From: Rothia dentocariosa ATCC 17931
GTDB taxonomy: Bacteria; Actinomycetota; Actinomycetes; Actinomycetales; Micrococcaceae
NCBI RefSeq assembly: GCF_000164695.2
Contig: NC_014643.1
Span: forward strand, 1,922,001-1,986,000
DNA length: 64,000 nucleotides
Reading direction: 5' to 3'
Position 1 is the first letter of the stretch. Each line of letters starts with the position of its first letter. Position numbers and translations under genes: made by a program. Below, piece after piece: positions 36,639-46,037 of the stretch. Under the pieces are notes generated by a model, which was given only the letters and a program-made list of their open reading frames with translations, had not been told where the DNA came from and did not search any database.

Positions 36639-37088
36639 CTAGCCGTTTAGAATCTCGGCTATTTTTTCGGGATTACGAGTTGAGGCAATCCAGTAGGGGG
36701 TTGGATCGGCAGGGTCGGTAATATCGAGGCGGATTTTCGGTGTTATCCACCCGCGAAAACACATATATGCGCGCCCATCAAGGTCGGGACCAGCCGCAAT
36801 ACGGGCCTGTTCGCCACGAAATGCGTGTGTTTCACCCACATAAGCACGCTCAATACTTGCTCGCCCCACACGAACCCAATCCTGCGATATTTCGATAGTG
36901 GGCGCGGAGAAGTATAAAATCCACCCGAGAAGAAGCGTAACAACGACAGCAGCAATAATACCCACCGGAATACCAATAGGAGCGCCCACCAGATAAGATG
37001 CACCTCCGGCACACAGCGTGAGAAACCACATGCCAGGTCCAGGAGAAAGACGCTCATAATAGAGCGTATGAGGTGACGAAGAAGCCAT
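36639..37088 (-). CDS. DUF3093 family membrane protein
   Basis: 149-residue protein of an actinobacterial family with two close membrane segments near residues 17-60, then a soluble domain holding FSAPTIEISQDWVRVGRA and the ending YWIASTRNPEKIAEIL. It starts at the ATG 37088 with AGAAGGAC upstream and diverges from dut, the standard neighbour in this order. Function unknown. Confidence 0.85.
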   Translation of the reverse strand: MASSSPHTLYYERLSPGPGMWFLTLCAGGASYLVGAPIGIPVGIIAAVVVTLLLGWILYFSAPTIEISQDWVRVGRASIERAYVGETHAFRGEQARIAAGPDLDGRAYMCFRGWITPKIRLDITDPADPTPYWIASTRNPEKIAEILNG

Positions 37089-37297
37089 CGTAATAGTCCT
37101 TCTAAGCTTGTTGGGTACCTGTTCAGATGGCGTCTAGAAAAAGAGTGTGTGCACCATCTGGGCAGAAAATCATATTCAACATTCTAACTGAGGTTATTTT
37201 CTGCGCACTCCAGCACCGTGCAGTACTTATGTGAAACTCCTGTACGCTAAAGGGACAGAGATGACGTAGCCCCTGTATGTTCGGTAGAGTGAAAGAC

Positions 37298-37744
37298 ATG
37301 ATTAATCCCATTGATGTCCAGATTAAAATGCTTGATGCAGAGCTCCCAGCACCGTCTTACACCAATCCTGGTGATGCGGGCGCAGACCTGCGTTCACGAG
37401 TAGATTTTGCACTGGCGCCTGGAGAGAGAGCACTTGTACCTACCGGTATTGCTATTGCTCTTCCCGAAGGATATGTAGGGTTGGTGCATCCGCGTTCGGG
37501 GCTTGCTACTAAACACGGAATCACAATTGTTAACGCACCGGGAACTGTCGATTCTGGGTATCGCGGTGAACTTATGGTGACGTTATTGAATACGGATCGT
37601 GCAAAGTCTTTCCAAATCAAGCGTGGTGATCGTATTGCCCAGCTTGTCATTCAGCGTTATGAACACGCTAATTTTGTGGTGGTAGAGAACCTTGACGAAA
37701 CCGAACGAGGATCTCAGGGATTTGGCTCAAGCGGCTTGAAATAA
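37298..37744 (+). CDS. dut: dUTP diphosphatase
   Basis: Hydrolyses dUTP, giving dUMP and keeping uracil out of DNA. The five trimeric dUTPase motifs are present in order: [36 protein letters not shown], and the C-terminal [10 protein letters not shown] that closes over the active site. 148 residues is the normal size. I use the ATG at 37298, which aligns with homologues beginning near DVQIKMLD; an ATG 21 bases earlier has no better ribosome site. Confidence 0.95.
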   Translation: MINPIDVQIKMLDAELPAPSYTNPGDAGADLRSRVDFALAPGERALVPTGIAIALPEGYVGLVHPRSGLATKHGITIVNAPGTVDSGYRGELMVTLLNTDRAKSFQIKRGDRIAQLVIQRYEHANFVVVENLDETERGSQGFGSSGLK

Positions 37745-37852
37745 TCTTTTACCGCGTAATTCGGCAGATAATAGACTTTAATCGCACAAAGAAATATACA
37801 ATATCTGCATACAATATGAGACGCACTAACATCTACCAGTAAGGGATATTCA

Positions 37853-38716
37853 GTGTTTGGTTTTGGCAAGAAAAGCTCTGACGATGAGCGTAAGAAAGCA
37901 GAAGAGAAAACTACTAAGGTTACTTCTAAAGACTCCAAGAAAGAAGATGCTGAGCTAACCAAAGCTAAGTCTAAGTCCAGCCTTAACAAGGTCGATCGTG
38001 ATGATGAAGAGCCCGAGGTAGTTATCTACGACCGTTCTGAAGGCCCCCACGATATTGGTGAGGTTGATGATACCGAAGAATACATCGACCTTGGTGCTCT
38101 ATATATTAAGATGCTTGACGGCCTAAATCTGCGTCTTGAGATGGACGAAGGTACGGGAGCTGTAATTGCCGCAACCTGTATTCGTGCTGGTGGAACCCTC
38201 CAGATTCAGGCGTTCGCAGCGCCTCGTAGTACTGGTATATGGGATGATATTCGGCATGATCTTGCCGAGTCTGTGGCATCGCAGGGCGGAACCGCCGAAA
38301 TGTATACGGGTGAGTTTGGCGCCGAGATGCTAACCCGCCTTCCCGCTACAACTGAGGACGGGAAACGAGGGGAGCGCATCGCACGATTCGTTGGCGTCGA
38401 TGGCCCTCGATGGTTCTTACGCGGTGTTATTTCTGGCGAGGCCGTTCTAGGCAATGAAGAAGCTGCTGAAGCGATTGAAGAGGTCTTCCGTACCGCTATT
38501 GTCAATCGTGGCGACGACCCCCGCCCGCCACGTGAGCTATTACCCATGACGATGCCGGAACAGATATATACCTTAGACGACTCAGGTGATGAAGAGCAGG
38601 AACCTGAGGAGCAGGTGAGTAGTCGAGAGACTGAAACGAAGAAAAAGAAGAACGAGGATAAACGCGAACTACGCCCAATGCCTCGTCGCGGACCCGAGAT
38701 TACAGAGATTGGGTAA
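37853..38716 (+). CDS. DUF3710 family protein
   Basis: 287-residue soluble protein of a family always placed between dut and an OB-fold gene in Actinobacteria. The first 60 residues are Lys/Glu-rich and likely disordered; the conserved part begins DLGALYIKMLDG and includes LQIQAFAAPRSTGIWDDIR and GVDGPRWFLRGVI. GTG start with AAGGGA upstream. The stop overlaps the next start as TAATG, so expression is coupled to the OB-fold gene. Function unknown. Confidence 0.9.
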   Translation: MFGFGKKSSDDERKKAEEKTTKVTSKDSKKEDAELTKAKSKSSLNKVDRDDEEPEVVIYDRSEGPHDIGEVDDTEEYIDLGALYIKMLDGLNLRLEMDEGTGAVIAATCIRAGGTLQIQAFAAPRSTGIWDDIRHDLAESVASQGGTAEMYTGEFGAEMLTRLPATTEDGKRGERIARFVGVDGPRWFLRGVISGEAVLGNEEAAEAIEEVFRTAIVNRGDDPRPPRELLPMTMPEQIYTLDDSGDEEQEPEEQVSSRETETKKKKNEDKRELRPMPRRGPEITEIG

Positions 38717-39273
38717 TGCCGCGCATAGATAACAGCCACGCTGCACCCGGTTCGGGGACTTCTTCTCAAATTGAGGCGGAGTACCCCGAACGTTTTCGTG
38801 TTCGCCTAGCTGGCCGTATCGATCAGGTGTGGATTCCTGCTGTTTACGATAAACCGCTCTACCAAGCAGAACTTATCGTGGCGAAATCAAAACCGCTTCA
38901 ATGGGCCAGTCCTCTAGCCCTAATTGGTATGCCCATTGTTGAGCCTCCTGGCGAAGACTTTGACGATGAGCAGGAAGACTCGCAGAATGCTGAGACCATT
39001 ATGCCTGATGGAGACCAGCAACAATCAGTTTTGGGGAAGAACCCCATGACGGAGAGCTTAGAAGTGCGGTTCCCCTCACGTCCGCCGTTTTCTGTGGGAG
39101 AAAGAGTAACCCTTATTTGGCATGGGCAGCGTGTGGTTCCTGGTTTACTGGCGGGGTGCCTGTTGCGGTGCTCTGGGGTTATTTCAACGCACACGTATCC
39201 GCCCGTGATGTACAACCCCCGATACGAGATTGTTCCCCAATACTTCTTAGAAAAGGATCCTCGACGTGGTTAA
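38716..39273 (+). CDS. OB-fold nucleic-acid-binding-like protein
   Basis: 185 residues; the place after DUF3710 and before DUF3159 identifies it as the OB-fold member of this conserved cluster. Its central part (RFRVRLAGRIDQVWIP, later VTLIWHGQRVVPG) has the beta-strand pattern of an OB fold. A poorly conserved acidic insert separates the halves. The start is the ATG in the TAATG overlap with DUF3710, and the end overlaps the DUF3159 start. Nucleic-acid binding is family inference. Confidence 0.75.
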   Translation: MPRIDNSHAAPGSGTSSQIEAEYPERFRVRLAGRIDQVWIPAVYDKPLYQAELIVAKSKPLQWASPLALIGMPIVEPPGEDFDDEQEDSQNAETIMPDGDQQQSVLGKNPMTESLEVRFPSRPPFSVGERVTLIWHGQRVVPGLLAGCLLRCSGVISTHTYPPVMYNPRYEIVPQYFLEKDPRRG

Positions 39274-40006
39274 TACTCCACATGACCCTCAGCATTCGAA
39301 TAACCAGTATGCCTCTGACGGCGCCCAGAGTGCAGAGACAAACTCGATATCGGGGCAAGAATCATTAGGTAAGAGCCTAAGTACTTCTTTGGGAAGCAAT
39401 ATCCGCCGCACAGAGTCAGGTCATGTTGATGTGCTCCATGCAATTGGCGGGTGGCGTGGACTCGTAGAAACTTCTCTGCCTTCATTGCTCTTCCTTATCT
39501 TCTTTACGGTCACCAAAGATTTAAACTTGGCCTTAGTTATCGCGGTGGCAGCTGCAGGTATTTTTACCGTGCTGCGCCTTATACAGCGCAGTAAACTCAT
39601 ACCTGCGGTGTCGGGTATTGTGGGTGTTGCAATTTGTGCTTTCACTGCTTTTCGCACGGGGAACGCTGCCGATTACTATTTGCCGGGTTTTTGGACGAAC
39701 GGCATTTACAGTGTTGCGTTCATAGCTTCGATTATTGTGGGTTGGCCTCTGGCGGGACTCATTTTCGGGTATATCAGAGGAGAGCAGCTTACCTGGCGAC
39801 AGAAACCCGAACGTTTGAAAGCCTATAAGCTGGCAACGTGGATTATGGCGGCTGTCTTGCTGTTGCGACTTGCGATCCAAATACCGCTTTACTATATGAA
39901 CGCTACCGAAGTCTTAGGTGCTATGCGCATCGTTATGGGGCTGCCTCTGTACGCGGCGGGTATCTGGCTGGCGTGGCGAGTATCTGATCCGGCAGAAACC
40001 TTATAA
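39266..40006 (+). CDS. DUF3159 family membrane protein
   Basis: 246-residue integral membrane protein, about five to six hydrophobic segments, preceded by a polar N-terminus of about 60 residues. Family-typical parts are GWRGLVETSLPSLLFLIFF and WPLAGLIFGY. Start is a GTG inside the end of the OB-fold gene, so translation is coupled. In relatives the next genes are trkA-trkA; here an AT-rich gene intervenes after a strong terminator. Confidence 0.88.
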   Translation: MVNTPHDPQHSNNQYASDGAQSAETNSISGQESLGKSLSTSLGSNIRRTESGHVDVLHAIGGWRGLVETSLPSLLFLIFFTVTKDLNLALVIAVAAAGIFTVLRLIQRSKLIPAVSGIVGVAICAFTAFRTGNAADYYLPGFWTNGIYSVAFIASIIVGWPLAGLIFGYIRGEQLTWRQKPERLKAYKLATWIMAAVLLLRLAIQIPLYYMNATEVLGAMRIVMGLPLYAAGIWLAWRVSDPAETL

Positions 40007-40014
40007 AACTCTTT

Positions 40015-40051
40015 ACGTCACTAAGCATGCTTAAAGTATGCTTAGTGACGT
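40015..40051 (+). terminator. Strong terminator after DUF3159
   Basis: ACGTCACTAAGCAT and ATGCTTAGTGACGT are perfect 14-base arms around a 9-base loop, followed by CTTTGT. It closes the dut to DUF3159 operon. Confidence 0.85.
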
Positions 40052-40094
40052 CTTTGTAGCCTCTTGGTCTATCCAACCACCCAAGGAGTAAGTT

Positions 40095-42200
40095 ATGATA
40101 AGTATTTTAAAATCATTATATGCTAAATCTATTTTAATTTTTGCATTTTTTATTAGCGCGTGTGCAGTAATTCTTATTACATTACGTGGAGATAATCCAG
40201 TAAACGTCGTATCTGGTGCTGTTATTTTTACAGCGTCTGTTATTCTTTCGCGATTTTTGTGGTATGTACTATGGGAGTTGATATTAGGTGCTTATAGGTA
40301 TGAAGTTACAAAGACAAAATTTTTTGAGATTGTAGCCTGGGGGTATCTTCCCTTAATGTTTATGGGTTTAGCTATTTCATTCGATGATAAAAGTATCTGG
40401 GTATTTACAATATATACATTTTTCTCACTTTTAATATTAGATACCATGGTTATCCATACTCTTTATTTCCTTGTTAGCCAAGAATATAGTGCGGAAAATC
40501 TGTATACCCAGGTGGTGAAGCCTAGAGATTCTTTTGCTTTTATACGAACATTGGGGGAGGCTAAAAGTGAAAGCCAGAGGTATTTGAACTATAAAAAACC
40601 TATTTTACAGGAGTCTATAGAATATTTTAATCTAGAAATTGATGGGCGCAAAACTCGTGTTAGAGAATACGTATTCTGGGCAGGTTATGTCGATTATGTA
40701 AATTATATTATGCTGTTGCATAAAGATATTTTGAATCTTTCTGATGAGGACACCGTGGAAACATATAGCAATCATCGGCATTTGGCCCAGGCATACCGTT
40801 ATTTACATGACGCTGAGAACCACTGGGAGTCTGGACATGAATCTATTAAAGCAGATGATGAAGCGATAAGGCATGCTTATGCCTTTATTCGGAGTAAAGC
40901 CCAACGTCTTGAAGATCCTATAAATAAGATTAAAATTCCCGTACTGCGCTCTCACATAAGCAAAGATTTAGAGCTGCGCCGAGAATGTTTTGAAAATGCT
41001 AAAACTAAAGTTGCTTCATTAGCTCCGCAGCTAAGTGATGTATTACTGCAGGGACGGCAACAGAAGAGTTCAATAGTTGAACCAATTATTATGTATTCTG
41101 CTGCACTTGATAATCTATTAAGCGATATTGATGATAATCTTACTGAAGCGGAAAAACAGCTGTTGTTAGTTTCTCGCAACGTATCGGACGAGCAACGCAT
41201 CAAAATATTCAAGAGTGCATATATTGCGCAGGATGCAGAAGTTGCTCTTTGGATTCTATTTTTTAAACTTCAAGAATTTCTTAAGGAATGGGAAAAATCT
41301 GTTGATGCTCCCGCACATATTGAAGAAAGTTCTTCTCATCTTGCGCATTATCTTTTTGATTTTGCACAAGATCATGAAAATAGATTCTTCAAAAAATATT
41401 TTGATAGTCGCATACAAGAAATAAGTAGCTATGCGAAGTCTCTTGAGTCCGAAGAATTTTATGCTGTTGCAGACCATTTTTTGGAGTGGGTTATGAGGAT
41501 ATATCAAGGTTTTCCTATTCCTATGCCACAAGATATAAAAGATATTTTTGAACAGACTCTAATTTCTATAATTCAAAAAATTGCGGAACGTCTTCTCATT
41601 GAAACTAGAATGTATGCGCCTCTGGGTTATCTCTCTCTACAGCCAGAAGATATTAAGGAATATGCTCAGCTGCAACGCATCCAAGATCTTTTAGAGACTG
41701 AGCATGAGAGCACTACCCGAGTTCTTGAAGACCGCCAAGAAGCGCTCCGTTTGGTGCGGGCATCCCATGAATGGGCACAAGAAACCGGAAAATATTTATA
41801 CCCAGAACTCTCAGGACGCCTCGACGCGCAAAATTTCGTGCTTGAAGCTCAACGTTATGCCGTTCCCACAACTGTTGGTGTTTTCAGTGTAAATGCTGTT
41901 TTGAAGAAGCTGCAGGAACTTGACCAAAAAGAAAGTGAGAAAACCGGGAGTGGCCGAACCTACTGGTTCCCGGTTCAGAACGTTCTTACACACGGAACCT
42001 ATGCAAACAGTGCTACTCCCGAAACGAGCGGCTGGGATGTCGATCCTTGGCAATACTCGTGGGGATCCTGGTACGGCGACGGCTTTACTCCTGCCGACAA
42101 CAGCTCCTCGGACTCTGGAATTAGCTTTAGCGGAGGTGACGGCGGAAGTTTTGACGGTGGTGGCGGAGGCTTTGGCGGTGGAGACGGCGGAAGCTTTTAG
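40095..42200 (+). CDS. AT-rich gene for a 701-residue membrane protein, Gly-rich tail
   Basis: Not recognised. Four hydrophobic segments lie in the first 125 residues (near 11-30, 36-56, 80-97, 102-125), then about 480 residues of charged, helical sequence, and a C-terminal Gly/Ser/Asp-rich tail with repeated GGDGGSF units. Asparagine, lysine and isoleucine codons are frequent; the DNA to about 41700 is far more AT-rich than the neighbours, while the tail region is normal. It sits between a terminator and trkA. AAGGAG precedes the ATG. Such Gly-rich tails occur in membrane-bound TPM-type proteins, but I see no TPM domain. Confidence 0.7.
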   Translation: MISILKSLYAKSILIFAFFISACAVILITLRGDNPVNVVSGAVIFTASVILSRFLWYVLWELILGAYRYEVTKTKFFEIVAWGYLPLMFMGLAISFDDKSIWVFTIYTFFSLLILDTMVIHTLYFLVSQEYSAENLYTQVVKPRDSFAFIRTLGEAKSESQRYLNYKKPILQESIEYFNLEIDGRKTRVREYVFWAGYVDYVNYIMLLHKDILNLSDEDTVETYSNHRHLAQAYRYLHDAENHWESGHESIKADDEAIRHAYAFIRSKAQRLEDPINKIKIPVLRSHISKDLELRRECFENAKTKVASLAPQLSDVLLQGRQQKSSIVEPIIMYSAALDNLLSDIDDNLTEAEKQLLLVSRNVSDEQRIKIFKSAYIAQDAEVALWILFFKLQEFLKEWEKSVDAPAHIEESSSHLAHYLFDFAQDHENRFFKKYFDSRIQEISSYAKSLESEEFYAVADHFLEWVMRIYQGFPIPMPQDIKDIFEQTLISIIQKIAERLLIETRMYAPLGYLSLQPEDIKEYAQLQRIQDLLETEHESTTRVLEDRQEALRLVRASHEWAQETGKYLYPELSGRLDAQNFVLEAQRYAVPTTVGVFSVNAVLKKLQELDQKESEKTGSGRTYWFPVQNVLTHGTYANSATPETSGWDVDPWQYSWGSWYGDGFTPADNSSSDSGISFSGGDGGSFDGGGGGFGGGDGGSF

Positions 42201-42313
42201 ACCTCACACAATCCCTCAGCCATCATAGAGACGCTAAACGTGCGTCTATATTTCGCGCGTTTCAGCTGAGAAATAGCTCGTTTTCGCTGGTGCTCTAGGA
42301 GGGGAGAGATAAT

Positions 42314-42967
42314 CTAGGCGAAGAGCGCCCGAATTTGGTCTTCTCCGTCAAGCGTTGTGATGAAGAAAAGTTCGTCGCCACCCTCAATAACAACATCGGC
42401 GGAAGGCGCAACCGGAACACCATCGCGCAAGATGGCGGTGAGTACCGTATCGGTTGGCCACTGCACATGGTCTATCCTGTAGCCAATCACAGGATGATCG
42501 AGCGGTACCGTATACGCCGCCAACGTCGCCCCGCCGGCCTGAAGCGTAAGCAGACGCACCACATCGCCCACCTCGACGGCTTCCTCCACGAGAGCCGTCA
42601 TCAAACGCGGAGTGGAAACTGCCACATCCACGCCCCAGGCATCGTCGAAAAGCCACTCATTCCGGGGATTATTCACACGCGCTACAGTGCGTTGTACACC
42701 AAACTCGCTGCGGCACAGTAGAGATACCATCAGATTAACTTTGTCGTCACCGGTCGCGGCAACAATTACATCAGCGGTATTCGGGTGAACCTGGCGCAAA
42801 ACAGATAGCTCACAGGCGTCACCAATATGCCAGCGCACCCCCGGCAGGTCGGTACGTTTTTTCATCTCAGGCTTGGAATCAATAATAGTGACCGTGTGCC
42901 CATTCGCCTTGAGCTCCTTAGCGATAGATGCCCCCACGGAACCGGCCCCAACAATAAGTACCTTCAT
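42314..42967 (-). CDS. TrkA-type potassium channel regulatory protein
   Basis: 217-residue peripheral protein with an N-terminal Rossmann fold: MKVLIVGAGSVGASIA is the NAD(P)-binding GxGxxG site, and the C-terminal half is a TrkA-C domain that binds nucleotides. Gates a K+ transporter. Lies 12 bases downstream of a second TrkA gene, the usual paired form in Actinobacteria (CeoC/CeoB). AAGGAGCT precedes the ATG. Confidence 0.9.
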   Translation of the reverse strand: MKVLIVGAGSVGASIAKELKANGHTVTIIDSKPEMKKRTDLPGVRWHIGDACELSVLRQVHPNTADVIVAATGDDKVNLMVSLLCRSEFGVQRTVARVNNPRNEWLFDDAWGVDVAVSTPRLMTALVEEAVEVGDVVRLLTLQAGGATLAAYTVPLDHPVIGYRIDHVQWPTDTVLTAILRDGVPVAPSADVVIEGGDELFFITTLDGEDQIRALFA

Positions 42968-42979
42968 GTTATAAGCTCC

Positions 42980-43747
42980 TTATGCTTTCGGGCGACGGCG
43001 GTCGCTGGGGTGCTGCGCCGGGTCTATCGGCTTCGCATGGAACCAATCCAGCCGCGGATCGGTACTGTACTCGACGTCTTCATCAGTACGAGGCGACCGC
43101 GAAAGAATCCGAGAGACTTCGTTAATATCGTCCGTGCGCATCATAATGTGTACGGTATCTCCCTGTTGATAGGCGGTATCTGGGCGCGGAAGCATGCCTT
43201 CACCGAATCGGGTAATGTAGGCGATGCGCACCCCGGCAGCACGCTCAATATCCACGAGTGCATGACCTGCCCATTGTTCATGCAGTGGAATCTCAGTAAG
43301 CATGAGCCTGCCCGATGGCTCTCGAAAATCACCCTTGAGTGCCTGCTCCGGTAACAGACGACGAAGCACCTGATCCGTTGACCACCGCACGGCGGCTACC
43401 GTGGGAATACCTAGACGCTGAAAGAATTCGGCACGATTTGGGTCGTAGACTCGGGCAACAACATTTTTTACTTTGAAAGTCTCACGCGCAACGCGGGCGG
43501 CAATAATATTTGAATTATCTCCCGAAGATACAGCAGCAAAAGCGTACGCGTCCGAAATACCCGCCTGTTTGAGCGTTTCTTGGTCAAAACCGACGCCGGT
43601 CACCAACTGCCCGCTGAACCCTTTACGCAAGGGCTGGAAAGCTCGCTCATCTTGATCGATAACGGCTACCGTATGCCCCGAAGCCTCTAGAGTACGGGCA
43701 AGCATAACTCCCACACGACCAGAACCCATAATGACGAAATGGGGCAT
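42980..43747 (-). CDS. TrkA-type potassium channel regulatory protein
   Basis: 255-residue partner of the downstream TrkA gene. The Rossmann part starts HFVIMGSGRVGVMLART (GSGRVG nucleotide site), followed by TrkA-C. The first 30 residues and GVGFDQETLKQAGI resemble the CeoB subgroup. The upstream neighbour is divergent, an amino-acid permease gene, so the two units share a short intergenic promoter region of 130 bases. GAGGAGGAAAGC precedes the ATG. Confidence 0.9.
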   Translation of the reverse strand: MPHFVIMGSGRVGVMLARTLEASGHTVAVIDQDERAFQPLRKGFSGQLVTGVGFDQETLKQAGISDAYAFAAVSSGDNSNIIAARVARETFKVKNVVARVYDPNRAEFFQRLGIPTVAAVRWSTDQVLRRLLPEQALKGDFREPSGRLMLTEIPLHEQWAGHALVDIERAAGVRIAYITRFGEGMLPRPDTAYQQGDTVHIMMRTDDINEVSRILSRSPRTDEDVEYSTDPRLDWFHAKPIDPAQHPSDRRRPKA

Positions 43748-43880
43748 GTGCTTTCCTCCTCAACAGACGACCGGTTTTCCTGTTAAGTGTACCGAGTAAG
43801 ACCACTAAACGCCCGATGACCTGCGAAACACGCGGCAAATAAAATTGAGCTTTACCCCGCAGGCGGATAGCCTTAAACCT

Positions 43881-45926
43881 GTGAAATATCGTTGGGAAAA
43901 AATTCGCAGCGCCTTCACCGGTAAGCCGGTAGATTCGCGTCAAGTAGCGGCCATGTCGCTGCCTAAGCGTTTTGCCCTACCCCTTTTCGGCTCTGACGGT
44001 ATTTCATCTGTCGCATACGCCGCCGACGAGATTATTCTGATGCTCGCCGTTGCTGGTAACGCAGCCATTGTCTATGCCCCTTGGGTTGGGTTAGCGGTCG
44101 CCGTCGTAGGTCTTATGATCGTAGGAACCTACCGATACAACATTAATCAGGTCGCTGCCGAAGGCGATTTTGAACTAGTACACCGGCGGTTGGGCAGTAA
44201 ACCTGCCGTTATTTTGGGGGCCTCGGTACTTCTTGATTTCGTGCTTACGGTTGCCGTTTCCATGTCGTCGGCGGCAACATTCCTGGTGGCACTCTACCCA
44301 GAATTACAAGATCATCGTAGCGCCATCGCAATACTGCTCATCATTATTTTGACCGTAGTGTCTCTGCGCGGTCTACAACTCATGGGAAAGATAGCACACT
44401 GGCCGCTCTATATTTTCCTCGCGATCCTAGGCGTTACGCTGTGCATTGGAATTATAAAATCCTGGATGGGTGTGCTTGCTAAAGCAGAATCGGCAAACTA
44501 CTCGGTACTCCCCGAAAACGTCGATTCACAGCTGATTGGCATAGCGTTCTTCTTCTTGATCTCACGGTCTTTTTCAGCGGGTGCCGTTGCGCTCTCCGGA
44601 GTTTCCACGATCTCAAACTCCGTGCGTTTCTTCCGGCGCCCCAAAAAACATAATGCCGCCCTCACCCTCATGATTATGGGTACCATAACGGGTGTGCTTC
44701 TCGTCAGCATACTTTACATAGCCCAAGTTACCGGCGTTACTATGGTGCATGACACCACACAATATTTGTTGATTGAGGGGCGCGCGCCAGGCGAATTCTT
44801 CCATCAGAAACCCGCGCTCTATCAGATAGCACTCGCTATCTATGATGGTGCCCCGCTCATACCTCAGCTGCTTGTTTTTGCCACAGTTGCAGTGCTGACC
44901 ATAGCATCTTTTACAGCTTTTATCGGTTTTCCGTTGAGTTCATCTGCTCTCGCTGACCGCAGGTATCTGCCAGTTCAGCTACGGAGCATCAACTCTGTGG
45001 GCCTCTACCGTAACGGGGTTCTCCTGCTGGCTATTATGGCAACATGTCTAACGCTGCTTTTTGGCTCGGATATTTTCTCGCTCATTCAGCTCTATCTCGT
45101 GGGTATGTTCCTCTCGATGCTGCTCACTCAGGGATCGGTAGTGAGCTACCGCATCCGAAAACTGCGCATTACACTGGCATTTACTTCGCGCCGACACCTG
45201 ATCCGTGACCTAGCCGTCAGTATCATCGGGGTTATCGTGACTGCCGCTGTACTCATTACTGTTGTTGTCACTAAGTTCATGGCAGGTGCCTGGCTTTCGC
45301 TTCTTATAATCGCTACCTTGTTCGGGGGTATGATGATAACCCGTAAACACTACGATGCCGTCATCAAAGCAGCAGAAATACCATATGAAGATCTAGAAAC
45401 CGCCGATCTATCCTCGCTGCCTTCACGGGTGCACGCCATTGTTTACACGAAGGACCTCAACAAACCCGTGCTTCGTGCCCTAGCCTATGCGCGCGCATCC
45501 CACCCTTCAACACTGGAAGCTCTGACCGTTAATAACGACCAGACCACTCTTGACGATGTGAAGACTCGCTGGGATCGCATGCGGATTCCTGTGCGGCTCT
45601 CAGTGATTGATTCACCCTACCGAGATACCGTCCAAGCCGTACATAACTATGTGCGCCGCATTCAGAACAATACATCGCGGGATGTTATTGCTGTTTACAT
45701 TCCAGAGTTTGTTCCGGAACATTGGTGGCAGCGCCTCATTCATCCACGAACTGTCAAACAGCTTAAGAAAGTTTTACAGCAAGAACCTAATGTTATTCTT
45801 GTGACTGTTCCGTGGAGCATTCATGAGAATGCAACGTCCATCGATACCGAGGACATTGATACCTCTGTTCATTCCCATAAAAACGATACGATGTATCGGG
45901 GCTCAACCCACACAAAAGAAACGTGA
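43881..45926 (+). CDS. APC family permease
   Basis: Integral membrane transporter of the amino acid-polyamine-organocation family, roughly twelve membrane segments, then a soluble C-terminal part of about 200 residues. LPKRFALPLFGSDGISSVAY is the family-typical start of the first helix. I use the GTG at 43881, giving about 26 residues before LPKR as in relatives; a TTG at 43845 would add 12 more. The ribosome site is weak for both. Its conserved position next to two TrkA genes suggests K+-linked transport, which is inference. The substrate is not clear. Confidence 0.85.
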   Translation: MKYRWEKIRSAFTGKPVDSRQVAAMSLPKRFALPLFGSDGISSVAYAADEIILMLAVAGNAAIVYAPWVGLAVAVVGLMIVGTYRYNINQVAAEGDFELVHRRLGSKPAVILGASVLLDFVLTVAVSMSSAATFLVALYPELQDHRSAIAILLIIILTVVSLRGLQLMGKIAHWPLYIFLAILGVTLCIGIIKSWMGVLAKAESANYSVLPENVDSQLIGIAFFFLISRSFSAGAVALSGVSTISNSVRFFRRPKKHNAALTLMIMGTITGVLLVSILYIAQVTGVTMVHDTTQYLLIEGRAPGEFFHQKPALYQIALAIYDGAPLIPQLLVFATVAVLTIASFTAFIGFPLSSSALADRRYLPVQLRSINSVGLYRNGVLLLAIMATCLTLLFGSDIFSLIQLYLVGMFLSMLLTQGSVVSYRIRKLRITLAFTSRRHLIRDLAVSIIGVIVTAAVLITVVVTKFMAGAWLSLLIIATLFGGMMITRKHYDAVIKAAEIPYEDLETADLSSLPSRVHAIVYTKDLNKPVLRALAYARASHPSTLEALTVNNDQTTLDDVKTRWDRMRIPVRLSVIDSPYRDTVQAVHNYVRRIQNNTSRDVIAVYIPEFVPEHWWQRLIHPRTVKQLKKVLQQEPNVILVTVPWSIHENATSIDTEDIDTSVHSHKNDTMYRGSTHTKET

Positions 45927-46037
45927 TATTCCATGAGAACCCTTGAGATTTTCTCATGCTTATGGCAGGGGTGAACGGTTATTTAAAAATAAGCGGTGTA
46001 GAATGCTTCACATCAGAATTCTGTAAGGAGAAGACGC

